Source: an uncultured Bacteroidales bacterium
GTDB taxonomy: Bacteria > Bacteroidota > Bacteroidia > Bacteroidales > P3
Reading direction: 5' to 3'
Assembly (NCBI GenBank): GCA_944321735.1
Contig: CALUMK010000005.1
Span: forward strand, 1 to 64,000
DNA length: 64,000 nt
Shown here: positions 35,127 to 45,700 of the stretch, one piece after another
Layout: each line of letters starts with the position of its first letter
Position numbering within the stretch: the first letter of the stretch is position 1
Translations under genes and position numbers: made by a program
Notes under the pieces: model-generated
The model's input: only the letters and a program-made list of their open reading frames with translations
Databases searched by the model: none
Told to the model about the DNA's origin: nothing

Positions 35127-38100
35127 ATGAATCTGTCCACCCATAGGCATCTGGCCGGAAAACACATCCATACACGGCAATCGCTCCGAATGCTTTGCTG
35201 GCTGCTGCTCGGATGTTTCGGAACGCAACTCCATGCCACCGAGTCCACTACCGCAGCGGCCCGGCCGAATCCGCACGCACAAACCACCTATTCGCAAACC
35301 GAAAACCTCGTGCAGCTTCCTTTTTACGAAGGATTCGAAAAATGGGAAAACGGGATTCCGGTTGGCTGGAAGACTTACGACCAGAACCAAGACGGGACAG
35401 GCTGGCAGGAAAGCACTGAAAACGCTCGAAACGGCCATTGCGCCATGTATGGCTATAACCAGGACAACTACGCGATGGATTGGCTGGTATCGCCCACGCT
35501 TTACTTGGACAAAGACTGTTTCCTGAAATTCCATTACCGAGTCCGGAGCGACGTGAACAAGGAAAACCTCAGCATCTACCTCTCCACATCGGGCAACGAC
35601 ATCATGGCCTTGCAGGAACATCTGTTATTGCAAATCATCGAAGCGACCAACACCGAATACCAAGAAGTGAGCATAGACCTCTCGGATTTTACCGGTCAGG
35701 ATGTCAATATCGGCATCTTAGCACATTCGGCCAAAGACCGTTACGGAATCTATATCGACGATTTCTCGGTAGTTTCCTGCTACGCACCCGTATCGGCGCA
35801 AATCGTGGGCATCGGCCAGCATGAAGCCTATGTCTCCTATCAGAACCCGGAAAACACGAGCAATTCCGGCACGGAAGCCCATATCGCGTACCGGATCTTA
35901 AAAACGATGACGCAATCCGGCCAATATATTACAGAAACAAACGGGAAAAAAGGCAATCCGCCGACAGACACCCTTTGGCAGGAGCTGCACAGCCGTCAAA
36001 GTCCGGCCTGGCTTCGGAATCTGGATATCAGCACGCCTTACGAAGTCCAAGTCCGCAACCTTTGCCAGGACGAGGATACAAGCCGCCCCGTAATCCTGCA
36101 ATTCCAAACCGCCTGCCCCCTGCACGGGCTTCCTTTCACCGAGAACTTCAGCCATGTCCATGAAGGCGAAATCCCAGACTGCTGGGACAATTCCGAAGGT
36201 TCCGAAACCAATCCTGAATATCGCTGGAACGTCCCCGCCGAAACCGACCCTGACGAAGAAATCGGCAGATACCTCCTTTTCAACAACAAACTCTCGGCAA
36301 AAGGTCGGAACAATTACCTCAAAACACCTTTGATCCATACCACCGGGCAAGAAAGCCTGCGGCTGTCGTTCAGCTATATCAACAATGAAGGTCAACGGGA
36401 AAACCCATCCTTGCTTTCCGTCTATTCCACACTCGATGCCGGCCTCAGTTACGACACCATTGCCCGCCATCTCCATTCAGGCACAGCTTGGAAGGATACC
36501 ACCATTCTATTGCATTTAAAACATCCTGTATCAACCATTTCAAAAGCGGAAATAGAAGGAGGGAACCATTTGCAAATCGTCTTCGAGGCGGTCAGCAATT
36601 ACGGCTTCGGCCGGGTGGGCATCGACAATTTCAGCCTGACTTCCTTCGAATGCCCTCCGCCATACAATGTCAGAGTGTCGGACATTACCGGCTCATCGGC
36701 AAGAATATCCTGGCAGTCGGGCGCCGCACGGCATAGGATTTCGTATTTTCCCCAAGGACAAGCCGAACAAAGCTTCCATCTGTTTTCCGATACCTGTTCT
36801 GCTTTACTGAGCGAATTACGACCCGGCACCGAATACGAAGTCCGGATAGAAGCCATTGCCTCCAACGGTGATACCAGCCAAGCTGCAACCGCTTATTTTG
36901 AAACGCCTTGCACTGCCGTTCCCTTACCGTACAGAGAAGGCTTTGAAAATGTAGCTTTGGGCGATTTCCTGCCTCCTTGCTGGACGGAAACGGTGCTGGC
37001 AAGCGACCCCGATGCCGATTTCTATTGGGAATGTTCCAACATGGGCATCGATGCCGCTGAAGGAACATCCTATCTGTATTTCTACAGTTTCGGCTTGGCA
37101 AAGGGAGCGCATTCCCGCGTTTCGACTCCTCTGTTGGAAGCCCATTCCAGCGTGGAAATTTCTTTCAAATTGTATCATTGGCGCGAATTTTCCGGACAGG
37201 AAAAACTGATTGTCAGCTATTCCGATACCCGCTATCCCGATAAAACATTCCCCATCGACACTATCTCATGCGATTTCAGCCACGACACGGAAGGAGGCTG
37301 GACAGGCTACGCCTATCGCCTGCCGGAATTTTCACAAGGGCGAATCCACTTTGAAGCCATCGGCCAAAGAGGACAGAATATCCTAATCGACCAACTGGAA
37401 GTCAAAGCCATACCGTCCATCGATCTGCAAATAGGACTATCCTCTCATTCATACGCTTTTGGCGATGCCGACAGCCTTCAGTTCGCTTTCAGGCTCAGCA
37501 ATTCCGGTGCGTTAGATTTTAACGGAATGGCAGATATCCGTCTCAAAATAAAGGCGAATGGAAACAAGCTTGCCTACGACAGCCTGCTCCATCAAATCGA
37601 CTTTTCGGCAAACCCGCTCCCAACTGCCGAAAGCCGGAATTTCATTTTCGAAAAGCCCTTTGCCTTAAAAGGATACGGACAGCATCAAATTTCCTTGAGC
37701 TTGCATGCTTCCGGGGACACCCAAACAGGAAACGACACGGCCAGCTTCCACATCCTGCATTACCCATCCATCGAAATCCCGGCAAACACCGGATTAAGCC
37801 TATCCGATTTCAACCCCGTCCATATCTCGGTTTTCGACTTGAACCAAGACGGAATCACATGGGAAAGACGTCCGGACGGTTCGTACCATTGCCCGCCTCA
37901 ATCCGAATGGGATTCGGACGATCTCCTGATCCTGCCGGCCATGCATCTTGAACCCGGCATCTACCATGTATCGGCCCTGGCCGAAGGCAAACGCTTTGAC
38001 CGGCCGGAAAGCATGGCGCTCTACCTGTTTCCTGACACATGGCCTTCCACAGTTCTCCATGCATTCCCGCTATCCGCATCCTGCCTGGAATCCGGCAAAC

Positions 38101-39065
38101 GGATAGGTGCAAGCTTCGATTTCTTCGGCAACGGAATCGAAATAAAAGATTCTGTCAACATAAACACGGGCGGGATATATTATTTCGGCATCCATGCTTG
38201 CAGTTTTCAAGACCAAGGCGGATTGAACCTTTCCGGATTCTCTGTCCGGAAAATCAGTTCCCGTCCAATCCCGCCTCCTGAGCCTATCCGGCAATATATC
38301 GACACGACCCTCTGCCATGGGGAGACCATCCTTTTTGCCGGATCAGAACTATCCCGAAGCGGTTCCTATACGGATACCTTGTCAACGGCTTGGGGGGCAG
38401 ACAGCATCGTTTTCCTGAACCTGCAAATCGAACCGAATTACCTTTTCAACTTGGATACGCTGATTTGCCAAGGTGCTACCCTCTATTTCGGAGGAAGAAC
38501 CTACAGTCAAGCCGGAGAATACGAGGAGATATACAAAAGCCGTCACGGCTGCGACAGCATCTACCGCCTCCGCCTTGAAGTCCTGCCTTTGCCCGCACCT
38601 CCCGTCATCCTGCAAGAAACCGTCCAAGGGAAGACCGTGCTGGTATCCGATCAAGAAGCAGCCAATCAATGGTACAAAAATGGTTCCGCCTTGAAAGGAG
38701 AGACCGGAAACGAGCTTGTCCCGACCGGGAACGGGCTTTACCATGCCACCGTCCGCAATGCCTGCGGAGAATCGGCTCCTTCTAACAAAATAGAGATAAA
38801 AGATTTGTCCAACCCTTCCGACCCCATGGCGGAATGCCTCCGCATTTACCCGAATCCCGCCCAGGACTATCTCCATGTGGAAAGCCCTTCGCAGCGGATA
38901 GAACGCATGGATGCCTTCAACCTGAACGGGAAACGGATATACTCCGGCTTGCCCAAAGCCCGGTCTTGCCGCCTCGATGTCTCCGCCTGGACTCCGGGAA
39001 CCTACATCCTCCAGATTCACATCCAGGACAAGACGATGCCGTTCAAGATAGAAATCGCGAGATAA
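35127..39065 (+). CDS. Large secreted adhesin with three choice-of-anchor J domains and T9SS sorting signal
   Basis: The 1312-residue protein has a signal sequence around MLCWLLLGCFGTQLHA, so the start could be 35127 or 35190. The frame is open back to 34938, but that Q/N/P-rich stretch would place 80 polar residues before the signal, so I did not use it. Jelly-roll (cleaved-adhesin-like) domains begin near residues 60, 328 and 594, with LPFYEGFEKWENG, LPFTENF and LPYREGFENV. An FnIII-like unit lies near 508. Two repeats with CHGETILFAGSEL and CQGATLYFGGRTYSQAGEYEE (second shortened to CQGATLYFGGRTY) lie near 1052-1158. A type A sorting domain (LRIYPNPAQDYLHV) ends the protein. Confidence 0.82.
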   Translation: MNLSTHRHLAGKHIHTRQSLRMLCWLLLGCFGTQLHATESTTAAARPNPHAQTTYSQTENLVQLPFYEGFEKWENGIPVGWKTYDQNQDGTGWQESTENARNGHCAMYGYNQDNYAMDWLVSPTLYLDKDCFLKFHYRVRSDVNKENLSIYLSTSGNDIMALQEHLLLQIIEATNTEYQEVSIDLSDFTGQDVNIGILAHSAKDRYGIYIDDFSVVSCYAPVSAQIVGIGQHEAYVSYQNPENTSNSGTEAHIAYRILKTMTQSGQYITETNGKKGNPPTDTLWQELHSRQSPAWLRNLDISTPYEVQVRNLCQDEDTSRPVILQFQTACPLHGLPFTENFSHVHEGEIPDCWDNSEGSETNPEYRWNVPAETDPDEEIGRYLLFNNKLSAKGRNNYLKTPLIHTTGQESLRLSFSYINNEGQRENPSLLSVYSTLDAGLSYDTIARHLHSGTAWKDTTILLHLKHPVSTISKAEIEGGNHLQIVFEAVSNYGFGRVGIDNFSLTSFECPPPYNVRVSDITGSSARISWQSGAARHRISYFPQGQAEQSFHLFSDTCSALLSELRPGTEYEVRIEAIASNGDTSQAATAYFETPCTAVPLPYREGFENVALGDFLPPCWTETVLASDPDADFYWECSNMGIDAAEGTSYLYFYSFGLAKGAHSRVSTPLLEAHSSVEISFKLYHWREFSGQEKLIVSYSDTRYPDKTFPIDTISCDFSHDTEGGWTGYAYRLPEFSQGRIHFEAIGQRGQNILIDQLEVKAIPSIDLQIGLSSHSYAFGDADSLQFAFRLSNSGALDFNGMADIRLKIKANGNKLAYDSLLHQIDFSANPLPTAESRNFIFEKPFALKGYGQHQISLSLHASGDTQTGNDTASFHILHYPSIEIPANTGLSLSDFNPVHISVFDLNQDGITWERRPDGSYHCPPQSEWDSDDLLILPAMHLEPGIYHVSALAEGKRFDRPESMALYLFPDTWPSTVLHAFPLSASCLESGKRIGASFDFFGNGIEIKDSVNINTGGIYYFGIHACSFQDQGGLNLSGFSVRKISSRPIPPPEPIRQYIDTTLCHGETILFAGSELSRSGSYTDTLSTAWGADSIVFLNLQIEPNYLFNLDTLICQGATLYFGGRTYSQAGEYEEIYKSRHGCDSIYRLRLEVLPLPAPPVILQETVQGKTVLVSDQEAANQWYKNGSALKGETGNELVPTGNGLYHATVRNACGESAPSNKIEIKDLSNPSDPMAECLRIYPNPAQDYLHVESPSQRIERMDAFNLNGKRIYSGLPKARSCRLDVSAWTPGTYILQIHIQDKTMPFKIEIAR

Positions 39066-39079
39066 GCCAAAAGTAATTT

Positions 39080-39087
39080 TAACTTTG
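39080..39087 (+). promoter_or_regulatory. -7 box of the DUF6722/HicB-like pair
   Basis: TAACTTTG matches TAnnTTTG and lies 14 bp before the ATG at 39102, giving a leader of about 10 nt. No -33 TTTG at the standard spacing is visible. Confidence 0.45.
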
Positions 39088-39101
39088 CAAAATGTATCCT
39101 T

Positions 39102-39314
39102 ATGGATAAACAGAAAAAAGACCGAGTAATCAAGGAAGCTTCAAAATTCTGCTTAGACATGGCAAAACTTGTTTTTGCCGGAATCATCCTTGCTGGCATA
39201 ATGCAAACCGGCATCAAAACCCCAGTTCTTCTGTGGTGGGCAGGAGTTGCCGTATTAATTTTGGCACTAAGCGGATTTGGCCTATTGTTACTTTATAAAA
39301 ACGATCAGCCATGA
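39102..39314 (+). CDS. Small two-helix membrane protein (DUF6722-like)
   Basis: The 70-residue protein has a polar, basic N-terminus (DKQKKDRVIKEASKF) and two transmembrane helices, with LVFAGIILAGIMQTG in the first. It resembles a small Bacteroidales family I know as DUF6722. Function is unknown. Its stop overlaps the next start (ATGA), so translation of the pair is coupled. Confidence 0.65.
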   Translation: MDKQKKDRVIKEASKFCLDMAKLVFAGIILAGIMQTGIKTPVLLWWAGVAVLILALSGFGLLLLYKNDQP

Positions 39315-39631
39315 ATATCATCATCATTTTTGCCACCTGCAGCGCTGTTGGTCTTAGCATTTGCATTTACGTGGCTATCAGCCTCTACAGGCAGCATAAA
39401 AACAAAAATCGGCCCCATCCTGTAAACACCTTGTCCTACAAAGGCTATACCGGATCGGTGGCGTTCAGCGAAACCGACAATATCTTCTTCGGGAAGATAG
39501 AGGGCATCGACAGCCTGATTACCTTCAAAGGGGAGAGCGTTTCCGAACTCAAACACTCCTTCCACCAAGCGGTGGATGACTACATTGCCTGCAACAAGGC
39601 CGCCCATGTCCTCGGGCATACGAACGCTTAA
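39311..39631 (+). CDS. Membrane-anchored HicB-like domain protein
   Basis: The 106-residue protein has one N-terminal transmembrane helix (IIIIFATCSAVGLSICIYVAI region) and then a HicB antitoxin-type fold (about 44-95) with LSYKGYTGSVAFSE, IFFGKIEGI and ITFKGESV. HicB antitoxins usually add a C-terminal ribbon-helix-helix DNA-binding domain after VDDYIA; here the protein ends about 15 residues later, at GHTNA. The stop TAA is formed by the TTAAA adjoining a miniature-element relic (39628-39652). No hicA toxin is adjacent. It may be a truncated HicB fused to a membrane anchor, or a distinct membrane family with the same fold. Confidence 0.65.
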   Translation: MNIIIIFATCSAVGLSICIYVAISLYRQHKNKNRPHPVNTLSYKGYTGSVAFSETDNIFFGKIEGIDSLITFKGESVSELKHSFHQAVDDYIACNKAAHVLGHTNA

Positions 39632-39652
39632 ACCCAAATCGGCCATTAAAGA
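39628..39652 (+). repeat. Solo terminal-repeat relic of the miniature element (relic C)
   Basis: TTAAA followed by CCCAAATCGGCCATTAAAGA matches the element end in 16 of 20 positions. No second end is found nearby. Only the flanking motif and one end remain, at the 3' end of the HicB-like gene. Confidence 0.55.
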
Positions 39653-39689
39653 GCCCATTAGAGAGCAACGAATCCAAACAATGTGCAAA

Positions 39690-39721
39690 AAGGGCTTGCC
39701 GCGAACCCGCGACAAGCCCTT
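39690..39721. terminator. Bidirectional hairpin between convergent genes
   Basis: AAGGGCTTG plus CGCG pairs with CGCG plus CAAGCCCTT around a short loop. It lies between the HicB-like gene (+) and the 2081-residue T9SS gene (-). Confidence 0.75.
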
Positions 39722-39743
39722 CACCTTATCCGTACAGCGTGTA

Positions 39744-42700
39744 TCAACGAACCACGAACTTCAGCACCTGCTGGATTCCATCCTGCTCCACGCACAAAAG
39801 ATAGATACCTGACGACCAGCCGGACACCGGAATCGACACCACAGAACCGGCACGGAAAGAAGCCGAACGTTCTTCATACATCGTCCTGCCCTGCAAATTG
39901 ACAACCTGCAAGCCGGACACCGGCGCGGACAAACGGACATTCACGTAATCGACTGCCGGCACAGGATATACGGCATCCACAAAGCTTCCCGAAACCTCCA
40001 TCCGACCTTCCACGCCTGCATCTTCCACCACTTCCAGATGCAGCACCACATATTCGGATCGCCCATTGCGAGCCCCTTGCAGTTCCACCTGGCAGGTTCC
40101 CAGACCCAAAGCCGATACTTGCAAGCCCGAATCGGACACGGCAAACGAAGCCACACCTTCCACATCCGGCTCGCCCGCCATCACCTTCCATCGACCCGTG
40201 CCCGGCAAAGAGAACAAATCGTCAAAAGCCAGAAGCGCATCCGTCCCAAGACGCAAACTGTCCTCAAGCACACGCGCATCCGGACGTGCCGCGCCCACCT
40301 TGTCAATCGCCATATACGAAGGCAGAAGCGGCCCGTACTGGTTCACCCGCGAACCTTCGAAACCGATCAACAGCTGGCTGACAGCCCCCAAGCCGCTCAA
40401 ATCCACCCATTCCCAAGAGTTCAGGATGTAGTGTTCGGCAGAATCGGCATCACGGCAATCGGCTAAATAATATTCTATTACCGCTGTGTCCCCATCAGGA
40501 CGGATGCCCCGGAAAAACACCTTGAAATAATCACCGCTTTCGAACGGACCGCCCGAATAGGTATCGCCATTGACCGCCGCATTGTAGAACATGATGTTGT
40601 TAGTCACATAACAGCCGGGAATTTCCGCGCCTTCCTCCCCGGCTTCCAGCAAGTCCACCACGCCGTGGTCGTAAACCACGCCATAGGTCGCCGAACCCAA
40701 AGCCCCGCCACCGGCCGCATTCTTGTACTGGTTGTCGTAGCCCCATTCAGGGATATAGGTAGAATCGGAGATATTGGCGTAAGCAAATCCCATCCAGGAA
40801 TCCCAAGCCAAGGTATAAGAGTTGGTAAAACGGTAAGAACCACTGTAGAAATACGTATCCCCATCGGTATCGCCATGCCAGCTGCTTTCCGCTTCCAAAT
40901 CCAAGTCCTCGAAATCGGCAACGCCTTCGCCACCCAGCACCACTACCTGCACAGAAACCGACTGCACGGAATTCCATTCATCACGGACATACAGCGTATA
41001 TCCGGCATTGCGTTCGGCCAAGACTTCCAGAACAGCCTCGCGCCCCACCGTATCGCCGGCAGCATCTATCCAGCTATAAGCGTATTCCGGCACGCCACCG
41101 CTGACAGCAGCCGCCAAAGCCAGTTCCGCACCCCGTTTCACAACTGTGTCGGATGGCAGTCCGCCCAACTGCAATTCAAACGGCTGCCCGCTGAAATCGT
41201 CCATGTACAGGCTGTCGATGCAGGAAAATTCCAGATATGTCATCCGTCCCTTGTCGCGAAGGTTGAAATACCGCCATCCGTCCGAAGCAGGCACGGTCAA
41301 TTCCCGGCCATTGGAGAGCTTCAACACCGATTCGGCCTTGCTCCGGTAAAAGAAACCGGTCAGATTCAAGCCTGTATCGGTATTGGTAATCTCGATGCGG
41401 GCATCGCCCAAAGCCAAAGCCCGATGCGAACCGGCAGGCGCGTCCGCAGCACCGGCATCGGCATCCAACACCTTGAATCCGGAAAACCGGGCCGTACCGT
41501 CTTCAAACTCTTCCGAAACCCCCACCGCCACGTCTTCAAAGGTAGAAACCGCCGTAGGCAGGAAATCGGTCTGGAAGCTGTCCGAGACAATCAGGCCGCC
41601 GCGAACCTCATTGAAATTCTCCATCACAAAATAGGCTTGATACCAAGTCTTGGCCTCCAAGCCCTCAAAACGGCATAGCGCTTCCTGGTTCCGGCCGACT
41701 TCCGCCATCATTCCTTGCGACACCACTGAATCAGCCTCCATTTTCTCCCCGGGAGCCGCCACGGCATAATAAATCCGGCTCGACTGGCTCGGCTTTACCG
41801 CCATATCGGCGGTGAAGGCCGTCACATTCCGCAAGAGAGGATACCCATCGGCCATCACAGGCGGCTGGTTCAGGTCGCCTTCAAATTCGTAAGCCCCCAA
41901 CGTGGCCCGCGTGGCAGGACGGTCTATGCCCAGGATATCGGTCGAGACCCAATCCAAGGAAACCGCCGTGTCGAAAGGCTGCCAGGTTTTCAATCCCAGG
42001 AAAGCAGGACTCAGGAATTCCGCTTCGGCAAAAAGGCTCTCCTTGTCGGATTTCACTTGAAAATCCCATACCGCATACGAAATCTCGGCCGAACCCAATC
42101 GGGCAAAAATGCCAAGGTCCTCAATGGTATCGGCCGTAGTGAACACCCCGTTCCGCTCCCACTCCATATGAGCCGTGTCCGAAGCCAAATCCAAACGGTA
42201 CACATAACCGCCCACCCGGTTCTGGAAAAGGTTGTTGGCAATGTAGAGCGCGGAAGGGGCCGCCTCGTCATCGATATAGAGCGCTGCCGAACCGGAAGCT
42301 TCGCTTTCGCCCCCCAGCCGGACCGTATTGTATGCAATATCCACATGGGAAGTCGTCGAACCGGTCCCGAAACCGCTCATCTCTATCCCGTAAGAAGTTC
42401 CCAAGGTATTCCGGAAATCAACCACATTATTGAAAATACGCATCGGCGCACCCGCCTCGCCATAGACCGGACGGGAATAAATACCGGTGGCGTACTTGCC
42501 TGCCGGCAAATCTATCTCTATCCTGTTGCCGGAGATTTCCGATGCCGAGCCGCAACGGTACACATCCATCCCGTCGTAGCTGTAACTATACACGAAATCG
42601 GTACGAACCGTGTTCCCGGCAAAACGGAAATGTTCCACATCATGGAGATAAACCCCTTTGGAGCCTTGGTTCACGAACTCGTTGCCTTCGATGACCGCCT

Positions 42701-45700
42701 CGCGGACCTTGGCATTCTTTCCCAAGGTTACCACGCCCGAACCGCCAAGATTCAAGCCGATGTCCCCGCCTTCAAAATAGCAGTCGCGCACTTGGATATG
42801 GCTGCAGTTGAGGCGCGGGTTCCGCGTGGAGGAAGCGTAGAAAACAAGCAGGTCGATAGTGGAATTGTAATCTGTAGGCTGCCCGGCCAAAATCCGCAAA
42901 CCGGAAAAGTCCAAGTGGTGAGCCCCGTCGTAGGCATGGACCACCGAAGGGAACTCCATATTGCCGGTAGTCAGCGTCACATCCTGCAGGCGCAGATACG
43001 AAGTCCCGGCCAGGTTGAACACCCCTTCGTTGGGATTCCGAGTCAAAGTGGCATAGTCCAGATATTCGTCATAATCATCGGAAGCAATCGTCACGTCCTC
43101 GGCACGACCGCTCAATGAACCCATCGTCAACAGGTTATTTTCAGACAAGCCTGCAATGGCCGGAATCACCACCACTTCATCGTAAGTGCCGCTTTCCAGT
43201 TTCAGATTGACCGGCCCGTCCACGCCGGCTTCCAAATGATTTACCGCCTCTTGAATCGTGGCAAAATCCGCTTCGCCCGAGACCCCGACAATGAAATCCC
43301 CGTGCACACCGGCTTTCACCGTATGCAAGGAAGCCTCGCCTTGCACCGGAACAGCCCGATCGCCAGCATAAGCCGAATCCAAAGCCATCTCGATACGTCC
43401 CCCCGCTTCGGCATCGCCCAAATCATAGCAAACCGCCATGTAATACTCTTGTTCAAAGCGCATGGCCGCCGAACCGCTCAAACGGACCGTTTCCGTCCCC
43501 GCTTTTACCGAATCCACCTGCGCAAACAGGCAATCGGCCGCGACCGCCATGTTCAGCACCGTATCCGTTTCCAGGAAATAGGCCCGCACATTCCGCAAAT
43601 CCACATCGGTAGAAGCCAGATCCAGCACCAAATCGGTCAGCACCGCCGAACCGGTATCGCCCACCGGCTGCATATGGAGCAAGAGTGCCTGCACGTTTTG
43701 GCTGTAGGCTCCTACGAAATCCGGCGCCACCGCCCGGGCATCGATCGACGCCAACGCCAAGGGGGAAGGATTGACTGCCGAAATCTCGATAGCCCAGCCA
43801 TCGGGCATGGAACCATAGGAAGACTCAGGCTTGACGAACTGGAAGGTCATTTTTCCATCCGGAGACTGGCTTATCAGGCGCACTTGCGGGTAAGTCTTGT
43901 AGGAATAAGCGCCTATCTGGTTCGAGGCCAAGGTATCCGAACCCGAATAAACCGAGAGGACATGCGTGGTGGAATACGTCTCGAAAGACTCGAAACTGGC
44001 ACGGATTACCTGCCCTGCAACAGCGGGCGCAAAGGTGACCTTGCCATTGAAAGCATCCTTGGCATAAGCGCCGTCCTTTCCGCCATCATCATAGAACATC
44101 AACGAGCCGTCCACCGGAATTTCGCCGTTCCGCCCGTTCTGCAAGCTGTACATGTTCGTCAGCAGGATTTCGCCTTCCGGGTCGGCATCCCCGATGGCAT
44201 AACCGCCTTTCCGGTTAGTGGCAAGCCCGCTCCAGGAAGCGTCAAGCACCGTGCCGTTTGCCGCATCGGCATCGACATCGGCGCAAAGCCAGATATAATA
44301 GGTTCCTTCCTGCAAGGACTCGCTTCCCGAAAAAGAAGTCGATGCCGATGCCACCGTGCTCTCGGCGATTTTCTGCAAAGTATCGAATTCGGCGGTCCGG
44401 GTCATATACAAATAGGCCTGTCCCACCGCTTGCTCGCTGCCGTCTTTCCAGTTGGCCGTCAGACTTGTCCAAATCAATTGATCCAAGGTGCCGAACACGT
44501 CCAAACGCAAACCGATGACCGGCTGCTTGCAGACCCCGGGCATCAGGTCTCCGGTTGCTGCCTGAAAGCCGGCCGCCGTGTCGATGTCGAGAGCCACCGG
44601 TTCGTATTCGGTCAGCATGGCCTCAAAACCATTACCGGTATAATAAGATGAGCCTCCTTTGGGTTCGAACACAATGGTAAGCGAACCGTCTTCCGCTTGG
44701 GAGCGAAGCAAGGATGCCGGACCTTCGGCCGTCCCCTCTCCTCCATCATAAGCCCACAACAATGCCCCGTTGCGGTCGCCGCTATAGATTTCGAACACAT
44801 CGTGCGTCCCGCTGTAAGTGGTACCGGGATAAAGATCGAAAAGGCCGAACTCAATCTGCGCCACCCGGCCTTCCGTCTTAGGAACAAATGTCACGGCTTG
44901 CTCGCCCATATAAGGGTCGTAAGCCGCATAAGAGGCCGAAGTAGGACGAAAGCCTATCGAATTCAGGAAGTACTGAACATTGTCTCCCTCCTGGCTGTAA
45001 TAGATGTTTTCCACCTTGATGGATCCGGCCTGCTGCAATGCCTGAGGTTCATGCTGCCCTTGATTATCATTCAGTGTCAAGCCGGTGCAAGCAGCACGGA
45101 GATAGTCCCCGTCTTGGGCATCGTAGCCGACAGCCACTTTTACATAGAAATAATTGCTGCCTTCCGACAGTTTGGCTTCAGACTCATCTATTTGAACCTG
45201 AACCGCATGCCGGGCGGACAAACTGGCAAACGAACCCACCTCCACCGCCTTGGCAGCGCTGAAGGCGGAGTCTTGCCCCATGAAATAGACTTTGCCGCTT
45301 TCCACAAGGCCGACCGGGCTGCAATCCGAAAAATCCAAGTCCAGACTTTGCAGTGATAAGGGATTTTTCAAGTCTTCCGTCCGGATATTGATTCCAAGCA
45401 ACAGCAATGTATCGCCTTGCAGGGTCTTGGCTGCCGGGTCGAAGAACTGCTTAGCCGAGACAAATCGCATGTCGGCGGGTTGGTACTGGCTTACCAAGCC
45501 TTCAAAACCTGGTTTTTCGAGGCCGGAAACCTTCTTGAAATAGACCGTGAGCGAACCGTCTTCGGCCGTGGAACGGAAACGCATCGGCAAGCTGCCTAAA
45601 AGGGTGTTCTCATCCGAAACAATGGCGTTGAGACTGTTGTCGTCCACACTTTGGCCATTGTAGACTTTCAAAATATCGTTATTCCAATTTCCATAGTCGG

